Positions 26,288 to 34,377 of a stretch of 64,000 bases of DNA are shown in pieces. Made by a program: the position numbers and the translations under genes. Within the stretch, counting starts at the first letter, position 1, and each line of letters starts with the position of its first letter. The notes below the pieces were generated by a model. That model worked only from the letters and a program-made list of their open reading frames with translations, searched no databases and had not been told where the DNA came from. This DNA comes from Stieleria varia (lineage in GTDB: Bacteria; Planctomycetota; Planctomycetia; Pirellulales; Pirellulaceae), in the NCBI RefSeq assembly GCF_038443385.1, contig NZ_CP151726.1, positions 6,014,001 to 6,078,000 of the forward strand. The letters are read 5' to 3'.

Positions 26288-28788
26288 TGCGAATCCCATT
26301 GCGAATGCCTACAGAAACCAAACCGCCGACGCCTGTTCAGATCGTGGATCGATACTTCGAATCCACCGGGCGTAAGCCATTTCGCTTTCAGCGTGATGCC
26401 TGGCGTGCTTATCAAAACGGTCACAGTGGTTTGGTTCATTCGGCAACCGGCACCGGCAAAACACTCGCCGTTTGGATCGGCCCACTGCTGAAATGGATTC
26501 GTGAAAACCCCGATCGTTCCCAATGGAACCCCAAACACCCGCCGCCGCTGAAGGTCTTGTGGGTGACACCTCTACGTGCTCTTGCTGGAGACACGGAGAA
26601 CTCATTGCGTCAACCTTTGGACGCGTTGGAAATCCCATGGCGATTGGAATCGAGAACGGGCGACAGCAAGGCAAGCGTGAAAGCTCGCCAGTTGAAGCGG
26701 CTGCCGACGGCGATGATCACAACGCCGGAGAGTTTGTCCCTGATGTTGACTCACGAAAAACTACTGAGTCAACTGTCGGGGTTGGAGGCCGTGGTCGTCG
26801 ATGAATGGCATGAACTGCTGGGAACCAAACGCGGCGTCCAGACCGAACTGGCACTCGCACGGCTGCGACGACTCAATCCTCTGCTACGCACCTGGGGAGT
26901 CTCTGCAACACTCGGCAATCTGGATCAAGCCCTGGAGTCTCTCGTCGGTCTCAATCCTCCCACTGAGAGTCAGATCGTCCGTGGCTACACAAAGAAGAAA
27001 CTGAAACTGGAATCTGTGATTCCCAAACGTGTGGATCGGTTTCCTTGGTCAGGGCACATCGGCACCAAAATGGTTCCTCAAGTCGCTGAGCTGATCGAGA
27101 GTGTCAACAGCACATTGGTTTTTGCTAACACACGTTCGCAGACGGAAATCTGGTATCAACAAATCTTGCAGCAACGTCCAGAGTGGGCTGGTCAGATTGC
27201 CATCCACCATGGTTCGCTTGACACGTCTGTACGACGTTGGGTGGAAGACGGACTGCGCAATGGCTCGCTGCGTGCGGTCGTCTGCACCAGCAGCCTGGAC
27301 CTCGGTGTGGATTTCACCGCGGTGGACTTGGTGGTCCAGATCGGCAGCCCCAAAGGCGCGGCGAGATTGCTGCAACGTGCGGGCCGCAGCGGCCATCAAC
27401 CCGATGCCATCAGCCGGCTCGCGTTCGTGCCCACCAATGCCATCGAGTTGATCGAGCTGGCGGCGGCTCAGGATGCGATCAAAGCAGGACATTTGGAAGC
27501 ACGTCCGATGCTGAATCAACCGCTCGATGTGCTTGCTCAACATGCAATCACCGTCGCCATCGGTGGTGGATTCGAGTCTCGCGAGCTGCTGGACGAGATT
27601 CGAACCACCGTGGCCTATCAAACGGTAACCGATCAAGAATGGCAATGGGTGTTGGATTTTGTTGTTCGTGGCGGCAATTCGTTGACTGCGTATCCTGACT
27701 TCCACTGCGTGAAGATCGTCGACGGTCGCTACCAACTGACGGACCGCCGTATGATCACCAATCACCGAATGAACATTGGAACGATCGTCTCCGACGCCGC
27801 CATGCAGGTCAAATTTCAAAAGGGAAAAACGCTCGGCACCGCCGAAGAAAGCTTCTTGTCGAAACTAAATGCTGGCGATCGCTTTCTTTTCGCAGGTCGG
27901 CTCGTCTCGATGCTCCGAATCCGAGACAATGTTGCATATGTAAAACTTGCCAAAGGAAAACCAGATACGGTTCCGCGGTGGATGGGCGGACGGATGCCGC
28001 TATCGACGGAATTGAGCGCCGCGCTGCGAGAAAAAATCTCTGAGGCCGCCGAAGGAAAGCTGATCGGTCGTGAGATGAAATCTCTGAGGGGACTGCTGGA
28101 GTTGCAACAACGCTGGAGTAGTATTCCCAAATCCGACGAGCTGTTGATTGAAAAAATCAAGACTCGAGACGGTTACCAGATCTTCGTTTTCCCGTTTGAA
28201 GGTCGCCTCGTTCACGAAGGCCTCGCTGCGTTATTGGCCTATCGAATTTCTCGCTTCAAAGCGACCTCGTTTTCGATGGCCTGCAACGATCACGGTTTTG
28301 TCCTCCAGTCTCCGCACGATATCGACATTGCGACTGCAATCAGCCGAGGCGTGTTGCGAACCAAGGACTTGATCGACGACATCTTGCAGTGCATGAATTC
28401 GACGGAAATGGCAAAGCGACAGTTTCGTCAAATTGCTCGCGTCGCTGGACTGATTCAGCCCGGCTACCCCGGACAACGAAAAACAGCCAGCCATCTGCAA
28501 GCCAGCAGCAATTTGTTCTTTGACGTTTTTACGCAATACGATCCAGAGAACCTTCTGTTGGTGCAAAGCCGGAGGGAGGTCTTGGATTTTCAACTGGAAG
28601 CGAACCGGATGCGATCCGCTCTGCAGCGAATTTCCGACAGCCGTATCGTGATTGAAATGCCTGAGAGAGTGACGCCACTGGCGTTTCCACTGTTGGTCGA
28701 TAAGCTGAGAGAGCGAGTCAGCAGTGAGACGCTCGCTGATCGCATTGCACGAATGCAAGCGGAGCTCGAACAAGCCGCGTCGGCATGA
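26287..28788 (+). CDS. Ligase-associated DEAD/DEAH-box DNA helicase, Lhr-core type
   Basis: An 833-residue SF2 helicase. Motif Q/I: FRFQRDAWRAY and ATGTGKTLAVWIGPLLKW; motif Ia VTPLRALAGD; motif II DEWHELLGTKRG; motif III VSATLG; motif IV LVFANTRSQ; motif V TSSLDLGVDF; motif VI LLQRAGRSGHQPDA. The winged-helix and Lhr-specific beta-barrel domain follow (about 430-830). The length equals Lhr-core, without the large C-terminal domain of full-length Lhr. Lhr is a 3'-5' DNA translocase with preference for RNA:DNA hybrids. ATG 26287 overlaps the ligase stop codon; ATG 26305 is also possible. The junction contains an inverted copy of the dispersed motif found after other genes. Confidence 0.93.
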   Translation: MRIPLRMPTETKPPTPVQIVDRYFESTGRKPFRFQRDAWRAYQNGHSGLVHSATGTGKTLAVWIGPLLKWIRENPDRSQWNPKHPPPLKVLWVTPLRALAGDTENSLRQPLDALEIPWRLESRTGDSKASVKARQLKRLPTAMITTPESLSLMLTHEKLLSQLSGLEAVVVDEWHELLGTKRGVQTELALARLRRLNPLLRTWGVSATLGNLDQALESLVGLNPPTESQIVRGYTKKKLKLESVIPKRVDRFPWSGHIGTKMVPQVAELIESVNSTLVFANTRSQTEIWYQQILQQRPEWAGQIAIHHGSLDTSVRRWVEDGLRNGSLRAVVCTSSLDLGVDFTAVDLVVQIGSPKGAARLLQRAGRSGHQPDAISRLAFVPTNAIELIELAAAQDAIKAGHLEARPMLNQPLDVLAQHAITVAIGGGFESRELLDEIRTTVAYQTVTDQEWQWVLDFVVRGGNSLTAYPDFHCVKIVDGRYQLTDRRMITNHRMNIGTIVSDAAMQVKFQKGKTLGTAEESFLSKLNAGDRFLFAGRLVSMLRIRDNVAYVKLAKGKPDTVPRWMGGRMPLSTELSAALREKISEAAEGKLIGREMKSLRGLLELQQRWSSIPKSDELLIEKIKTRDGYQIFVFPFEGRLVHEGLAALLAYRISRFKATSFSMACNDHGFVLQSPHDIDIATAISRGVLRTKDLIDDILQCMNSTEMAKRQFRQIARVAGLIQPGYPGQRKTASHLQASSNLFFDVFTQYDPENLLLVQSRREVLDFQLEANRMRSALQRISDSRIVIEMPERVTPLAFPLLVDKLRERVSSETLADRIARMQAELEQAASA

Positions 28789-28843
28789 GCCCCATCAAAC
28801 TCAAATTCACTCCGTTGAATTGACTCTTGGCAATACATCGATT

Positions 28844-29530
28844 GTGCCCGACTCCATTGATATCCAACTCGCGGACAACACGTTCACGCTCTACGCAGAT
28901 CGCGGGCTTTTCTGGCCTGCCCAGTCGATTCTGTTCGTTGCGGATACTCATTTCGGCAAAGAGGCCACGTTTCGTCGTGGTGGCATTCCGGTTCCCGTGG
29001 GCACGACCGATGCAACGCTAGCAACGATCGCTCGGATGCTGCATCGGACCAACGCGAATCGGCTCTGTGTTCTCGGAGACATGTTTCATGCAAAATCATC
29101 CATTGCTGCACACGTTTGCGAATCATTGCTGCGTTTTTTTGAGCAGTTCCACAACGTCGAGGTGATGCTCGTTCGTGGTAATCATGATCTTCGAGTGGGA
29201 GCGTTGCCAATCTCGTGGCCGATCACGGTCATTGACCCCGGAATCAGGATCCGGAACGTGGCCCTGGGACATCACCCCGCCGACCGCGAAGCTGAATTTC
29301 CCTCTGCCTGCGAGCTCTACCTTTGCGGGCACATCCATCCGGCGATCCAAGTCTCATCGCGAATAGATCGATTGGGAAAACGGCCATGCTTCTGGCACTC
29401 ACGCGGTCAAGTCGTACTGCCTGCTATTGGCGATTTCACCGGCACCCACGTCATCAAACCATCCGCTGGCGATACAACATGGGTGGTCGCGGAAAACGAA
29501 ATATTCCGACATCCCTGTCATCGACGATGA
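28844..29530 (+). CDS. pdeM: Ligase-associated metallophosphoesterase
   Basis: About 228 residues from GTG 28844 (MPDSIDIQLADNTFTLYADR); the frame is open to 28724 but lacks an ATG, so the start is uncertain. Calcineurin-like phosphoesterase motifs are complete: FVADTHFGKEATFRRGGIPV, CVLGDMFHAKSS, LVRGNHDLR and LCGHIHPAIQ. This is the MPE of the Lhr-core cluster; in other bacteria it is a manganese-dependent phosphodiesterase/phosphatase, perhaps acting on blocked DNA 3' ends or cyclic phosphates. It is the last gene of the cassette, 55 bp after the helicase gene. Confidence 0.88.
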   Translation: MPDSIDIQLADNTFTLYADRGLFWPAQSILFVADTHFGKEATFRRGGIPVPVGTTDATLATIARMLHRTNANRLCVLGDMFHAKSSIAAHVCESLLRFFEQFHNVEVMLVRGNHDLRVGALPISWPITVIDPGIRIRNVALGHHPADREAEFPSACELYLCGHIHPAIQVSSRIDRLGKRPCFWHSRGQVVLPAIGDFTGTHVIKPSAGDTTWVVAENEIFRHPCHRR

Positions 29531-29622
29531 CGATGCTGGCCGTCAGGCCACGAGTTTGACGCAATGAAATGGATGCTCGAGAGGGGGTACCATTATCGTC
29601 CCGAAGGGACCTGACATAACAG

Positions 29623-29651
29623 CCCAGGGCAGAGCGCAGCGTCGCCCTGGG
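29623..29651. terminator. Hairpin between convergent genes
   Basis: CCCAGGGC (29623-29630) pairs with GCCCTGGG (29644-29651), loop 13 bp, between the end of the metallophosphoesterase gene (plus) and the end of the branching-enzyme-like gene (minus). There is no T-run. The sequence AGGGC-AGAGCGCAGCGTC-GCCCT also resembles a dispersed planctomycete repeat, so termination is only one reading. Confidence 0.4.
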
Positions 29652-29691
29652 TTACTGTGCATCGTTTCCCCACCGAGCCCCGAAGTGGGCG

Positions 29692-31500
29692 TTACCGCGT
29701 TTGGGAGTAGATGAGTGCTGTGTACGGTGGCAACTCGATACGCCCTCGACACGCTTGACCATCATGGGGTTCATCAATCGCATCGATGTCGCCACTCGCG
29801 TTTCCACCAAAATCAACACTGTAGATCTTTCGATCGCTGCTGAAGCGGCGGATCCATTTGCCAGCGGCGGGCAAACCAAAATCGTATTGCTCGTAGTGTT
29901 GGTTAGCGAAGTTAATGATGACGACGCAATCGTCTCCCGCACCTCCGTCACACCAACGTCGAAAGGCAACCACTTTGTCGTGGTGATTGAGGTGAAAGAC
30001 ATCGATGTGCCGCCCTATCATCCCCCTTGTATTGCCATCCCGATTGAGACGCAGTTGGATCAATTTTGAGGTGAGCTTGATGATCCCTGAATGCTCGTCT
30101 GCCTTTTCCCAATCAAGTTCATCGACATCTTGAAACCAACCGTCTTCTAGGAATTCCTGACCTTGAAAGAGCATCGGAATTCCTGGTGCAGTCATGGTCA
30201 ATGCCAGTCCCAGCGTGGCTCGCTTTTGAGCGTACCAGTTGTCTGGAGCGGCCTCGTCGACTTCACTCGGCACGCGAGACTTCCCATTGGCAACTTCGTC
30301 GTGTGACTCCGTATAGATAACGCGTTGGAAGGGGTCTCCGTTGTAGCAGTGATAGAGAGCGTCTCGGATCTTGTTCATGTCACGGCCGGCATCATCCGAC
30401 TGAATGATCACGTCACGAACCGGATGAACAAAGCTGGCATCCCATTGCGTGGCAAAACCTGCACCTCCCTCGATGTCAGACTTGGTGAGGTAGGCGTTGT
30501 TCTGCAAGTCCTCCGCGATCGTGATCGCGGACGGTTTGAAGTTGCTGATCTCACGATTGATCCACTGGGTCAATCCCCAGCCTTCTGGGATCTCATGCTC
30601 GCCGCTGGCGTCGATGCTGCGAATGTAGAGCGTCATGTCATAACGCAAACCATCGACGTGATAGTCCTGCAGCCACATCATTGCGTTGTCGCGAAGATAG
30701 GACCGTACTTCACCCCGGCCATAGTCCGGTCGTGTTTCGCCCCACGGGGTTGTACTACGGTAATCGTTGTAGAAGTAAATGCCGCCCTTGCCATTTTCGC
30801 TCCACCCGTCGAACTGCCAGATATCGAGATCGGACGGTCCGAAGTGGTTGTAAACAACATCAAGGATGACCGCAAATCCCGCCGCATGTGCGTCTTTGAC
30901 AAATTGCTTGAACGCGGCGGGACCACCGTACGCACTTTCGACGGCGTAGATGTGCGCCGGGTTGTATCCCCACGAATAATCGCCCGCGAACTCCGCGACC
31001 GGCATGATTTGAATGGCATTGATTCCTAGCTTTTTCAGATGATCGAAACGCTGAGAAAAAGTCGCAAATCCACCCGGCTGATCCTCTTCCGAGCGATTGA
31101 ACGTCCCCAGGTGCGCTTCGTAAATGACCAGTTCGTTCCAGTGCGGCATCTGAAAGTCATCACCATCCCAATCAAATTCAGGATCATGGACCAGGCCGAC
31201 ACCGACGGAGTTGGTGACTGCGCGAACCCGAGGATCGATTCGATCAAAGGTGTTCTCGCCATTGCGGATTCGATACTTGTACTCAGCACCCATTTCGGCA
31301 TTCTCGACCCATGCGAACCAGTGGCCGTTGTCCTCCCGCTCCATCGGATTCACGTCCCCGTCCCAATCATTAAACGATCCGACGACGCTCACTGCGTCGG
31401 CATTGGGAGCCCAAACACGAAAGGCAATTCCCTGATCGAGATGAATCGGCCCGACGCCTGCGGGCCGCGTCTGGATTCCAAGTTGGTCGAGAGCATTCAT
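29692..31500 (-). CDS. GH13 alpha-amylase/branching-enzyme-like protein with CBM48
   Basis: About 602 residues from ATG 31500 (MNALDQLGIQTRPAGVG); further upstream starts to 31581 are possible. An N-terminal early-set domain (FRVWAPNADAVSVVGSFNDW) is CBM48, as in branching and debranching enzymes. The catalytic barrel shows region I (DVVYNHFG), region II DGLRYDMTLYI with the nucleophile Asp, region III ITIAEDL with the acid/base Glu and region IV TESHDEV with the third Asp. A C-terminal beta domain follows. The architecture fits 1,4-alpha-glucan branching enzyme-like or malto-oligosyltrehalose-related GH13 proteins; which linkage it makes is not decided from sequence. It is monocistronic. Confidence 0.88.
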   Translation of the reverse strand: MNALDQLGIQTRPAGVGPIHLDQGIAFRVWAPNADAVSVVGSFNDWDGDVNPMEREDNGHWFAWVENAEMGAEYKYRIRNGENTFDRIDPRVRAVTNSVGVGLVHDPEFDWDGDDFQMPHWNELVIYEAHLGTFNRSEEDQPGGFATFSQRFDHLKKLGINAIQIMPVAEFAGDYSWGYNPAHIYAVESAYGGPAAFKQFVKDAHAAGFAVILDVVYNHFGPSDLDIWQFDGWSENGKGGIYFYNDYRSTTPWGETRPDYGRGEVRSYLRDNAMMWLQDYHVDGLRYDMTLYIRSIDASGEHEIPEGWGLTQWINREISNFKPSAITIAEDLQNNAYLTKSDIEGGAGFATQWDASFVHPVRDVIIQSDDAGRDMNKIRDALYHCYNGDPFQRVIYTESHDEVANGKSRVPSEVDEAAPDNWYAQKRATLGLALTMTAPGIPMLFQGQEFLEDGWFQDVDELDWEKADEHSGIIKLTSKLIQLRLNRDGNTRGMIGRHIDVFHLNHHDKVVAFRRWCDGGAGDDCVVIINFANQHYEQYDFGLPAAGKWIRRFSSDRKIYSVDFGGNASGDIDAIDEPHDGQACRGRIELPPYTALIYSQTR

Positions 31501-31773
31501 GTTTTGATTCTGCGGCGGTTGTGAAAGAAAGGATCCCTCAAAGAGATGTCGCCCTTTCAGCATTTGTCGTACCCAATTCAACGAATTTTTATCGCTTGCT
31601 TTGAATTTGGAAGGAAGGTCTCGCGATTCGACGAGCGTGAGCGAAAATTAACCGCATTGACCGATTGCCGAGCGGTTTTCCAGTGATTGCTCGGATCCGA
31701 TTCAAGTTTTCGAGGATGGCACTGCGTTTGCGAAGGGGAATGGTTCACACGCCCCTCTGACAGGAATCGTCTC

Positions 31774-32943
31774 TTGACCAAAACGTCCTCCTATCGCATT
31801 CCGGTCGATTTGACCCGAGCGATTTGCATCACCGCCATTCTCGTCGCCTTGAGTGCAGCTTTCGTGCTCGCTCGAGAGATCGTCTTGATCCTCTTCCTTG
31901 GCGTTCTGTTTGGAGTCTTTCTCACGAAACTTTCTGGCTGGGTCAGCGGCAAAGCTCCCTTGGGCTACAAAGGATCTCTTGCAAGTGTGGTGATTGCCCT
32001 GCTGGTCATGTTTGCGGGCGCCAACGCCTTCTTTTTCGTTCAGATCAATCACCAAGTCGAAAAGGCGAGCGAAAAGATCGATGAGGGGATGATGGAGCTG
32101 AGAAGCCTTGTCAAGGAATATCCGGTACTCGATTCGACAGTTGCTTCCACGCCCTTTCTGTCCGAAGCCATGGGAATGAATCAGGAGAAGAACTCGTCTC
32201 AGCAAACGTCAGCTAAGGAAAGCGATTCGAAAAGCGATGACGGGAAAAATGATGATGGGAAAAGCGAGAGCACTGACAAAGCGGGCTTGCAGCTTGACAG
32301 CGTACCTGAACCGGTTTCGAAGGCCGCCGGAGCCATCGGGCAAATGTTCAAGACGACGTTTGGGTTGGTCGTCAACAGTGTGCTGATCTTCTTTGTCGGT
32401 CTTTTCCTCGCGATCTCACCGAGCACCTACCGCGATGGCTTGGTTTGTCTGGTTCCTAAGCCACGACGCCCGCGGATCACCGAGGTCCTCGATCGTACTG
32501 GGGTCACTCTTTGGCGATGGCTTATTGGGCGCTTCGGATCAATGCTGGCCACGGGAGGTGGTGCCTTTCTGCTGCTACTGGCCCTCGGGGTACCAATGGC
32601 CGGTACGCTCGGGATCATTACCGCTCTGCTGACTTTCATTCCGAACATTGGCGCGGCAGTCGCGTTGTTCCTGGCCGTTTTGTTCGCGCTGCCCCAGGGG
32701 ACCGGCGTGGTTACCGCCGTGATCGGTGGCTACATGGTCTTGCAACTTTTTGAGAGTTACGTCGTCACGCCATTGATCCAGCAAAAAGCTGTATCGCTGC
32801 CACCAGCCCTGCTGATCTCGTTCCAAGCGGTCATGGGCGTGCTTTTTGGGTTTACTGGAGCCGCCGTTGCGTCGCCGCTATTGGCCGGAGGAAAAACGAT
32901 CGTCGAGATGTTGTACGTCGAAGACTACTTGGAATCGGATTGA
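31774..32943 (+). CDS. AI-2E family membrane transporter-like protein
   Basis: About 389 residues starting at TTG 31774 (TKTSSYRIPVDLTRAI), preceded by CAGGA eight bases upstream; TTG 31687 also opens the frame. Several membrane helices at each end surround a soluble middle part, as in the AI-2E/PerM family: two N-terminal helices (ITAILVALSAAFVLAREIVL, then LFLGVLFGVFLTK), one near 70-90, and a C-terminal bundle with GVPMAGTLGIITALLTFIPN and GAAVALFLAVLFALP. Between helices, near residues 145-170, a very charged Lys/Asp/Ser-rich insert (KESDSKSDDGKNDDGKSES) is unusual. Family members export autoinducer or act as Na+/H+ antiporters; the substrate here is unknown. Confidence 0.85.
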   Translation: MTKTSSYRIPVDLTRAICITAILVALSAAFVLAREIVLILFLGVLFGVFLTKLSGWVSGKAPLGYKGSLASVVIALLVMFAGANAFFFVQINHQVEKASEKIDEGMMELRSLVKEYPVLDSTVASTPFLSEAMGMNQEKNSSQQTSAKESDSKSDDGKNDDGKSESTDKAGLQLDSVPEPVSKAAGAIGQMFKTTFGLVVNSVLIFFVGLFLAISPSTYRDGLVCLVPKPRRPRITEVLDRTGVTLWRWLIGRFGSMLATGGGAFLLLLALGVPMAGTLGIITALLTFIPNIGAAVALFLAVLFALPQGTGVVTAVIGGYMVLQLFESYVVTPLIQQKAVSLPPALLISFQAVMGVLFGFTGAAVASPLLAGGKTIVEMLYVEDYLESD

Positions 32944-33171
32944 GGAATCCCAGTCTTATTCATTCTCTCTTCATACGGCACTCCATGGCACCTGCCGTCG
33001 GCCAAAGGGCTGGCAGGTTTTCGACCGCGGTGATCGATCACAAGGCAGTGGCTGAGTTCCATGCGTTGACCGAGCATCACTCGATGTGAACGAGAATTCT
33101 TTGGCGCAAGATGTGCTCGCAGTAGCGGTTGTCCCCTCCACGCCGGCCCAAGACTCAAGTGCAACTTATCG

Positions 33172-34377
33172 ATGAAGTGTTTGATTCCCGTCCTTGCGAT
33201 CGTGGCGCTGGTCGGTTGCACGCCAGAGCGCTCGCCAGATACTGATACGCCCCCACCGCCTCCGGGCGTCCTCGTGGAACCGGCAACGGCCCGCGACATC
33301 ATCGACTTTCGAGAATTCACGGGCCGAACAGCGGCGGTCGATTCAGTGGAACTACGTGCACGCGTGAGCGGATATCTGCGGCAAACGCCCCGAACAAAAG
33401 GCAATGTCGAGTCGGAGCTACAGGTCAAAGTCGACGAGGGGATGCTGGTCAAGGAGAACGACCTGCTCTTTGTCATCGATCGCAAGCCCTATCAGCTCGC
33501 ATTGCAGCAATCACAGGGGGCATTGGATGCGGCGAAAGCCAAGCTGAAACAGGCCAACAAAGATCTGTCTCGAAGCGAGCAGCTCTTGGATCGCAATGCC
33601 ACCAGTCGGGCGGAGTACGATCAGTCCATCGCTGCGGTCGCCGATCTGCAAGGTCAGATCGAAACGCTCAAAGCGACTGTAGCCCGCAACGAGTTGGATC
33701 TCGACTACACGCAAGTTCGCTCACCCATCGACGGCTTGCTGGGTCGGACGCTGGTGACGGTTGGCAATTTGGTTTCCGCAGATTCAACGATCCTGTCGAC
33801 CGTGGTCTCGATCAACCCCATCTATGTCGATTTCGATGTGGATGAACAGTCTGTTCTCGACTACCGCACCAGAATGCTCGATGGAAAAGTTGACAACGCT
33901 CGTAAGACAAAGATCAAGGCTTGGCTGGGCTTGGGAAACGAATCTGGTTTTCCTCATGAAGGCGTGATCGATTTTGTCAACAATGTTACCGACCCGAATA
34001 CGGGAAACACGCGAGTTCGTGCGACCTTTGAGAATGAGACCGGGATTCTGTCACCCGGTTTGTTTGCTCGTGTCAGGGTTCCATTCACTGCAAAGTACAA
34101 AGCGACTCTTGTGCCGTCCAATTCCATCGCAATGGACCAACAGGGACGTCACGTGATGGTCGTCCGTGACGACAACGAAGTTTCACGACGGTCTGTGACG
34201 CTGGGGCCCATCCGAGACGACATGACGGTCGTTCGCGATGGCATTCAAGCCGGTGAGCGAGTCGTCATATCGGGTCTGCAAAAGATTCGTCCTGGAATAA
34301 AAGTGCGAGTGGAAAATGAGCCGTCCGGATCGACCAAGAACTCAGACTCAAGTGAAGACGTCGGTGACGGAGCATGA
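33172..34377 (+). CDS. RND efflux periplasmic adaptor (membrane fusion) lipoprotein
   Basis: A 401-residue protein. Signal peptide with lipobox LVGC at residue 16 (IVALVGCTPERSPD), so it is lipid-anchored. The MFP layout is clear: barrel-sandwich half (FREFTGRTAAVDSVELRARV), a helical hairpin of about 100 residues (ALQQSQGALDAAKAKLKQAN to ELDYTQVRSPIDGLLGRTL), a beta barrel and a C-terminal membrane-proximal part. It links the inner-membrane pump with an outer-membrane channel. Its stop overlaps the pump start (ATGA), so both are one operon. A proline stretch after the lipobox (TPPPPPPG) is a linker. Confidence 0.93.
   Translation: MKCLIPVLAIVALVGCTPERSPDTDTPPPPPGVLVEPATARDIIDFREFTGRTAAVDSVELRARVSGYLRQTPRTKGNVESELQVKVDEGMLVKENDLLFVIDRKPYQLALQQSQGALDAAKAKLKQANKDLSRSEQLLDRNATSRAEYDQSIAAVADLQGQIETLKATVARNELDLDYTQVRSPIDGLLGRTLVTVGNLVSADSTILSTVVSINPIYVDFDVDEQSVLDYRTRMLDGKVDNARKTKIKAWLGLGNESGFPHEGVIDFVNNVTDPNTGNTRVRATFENETGILSPGLFARVRVPFTAKYKATLVPSNSIAMDQQGRHVMVVRDDNEVSRRSVTLGPIRDDMTVVRDGIQAGERVVISGLQKIRPGIKVRVENEPSGSTKNSDSSEDVGDGA

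Noticed and set aside
27049..27819. A 256-codon open frame antisense to the Lhr-core helicase gene
   Set aside because: The helicase motifs on the plus strand fix the coding strand; the antisense protein has no recognisable features.
30325..31029. A 234-codon plus-strand frame within the GH13 gene
   Set aside because: All four GH13 regions are on the minus strand; the plus-strand frame has no family motifs.
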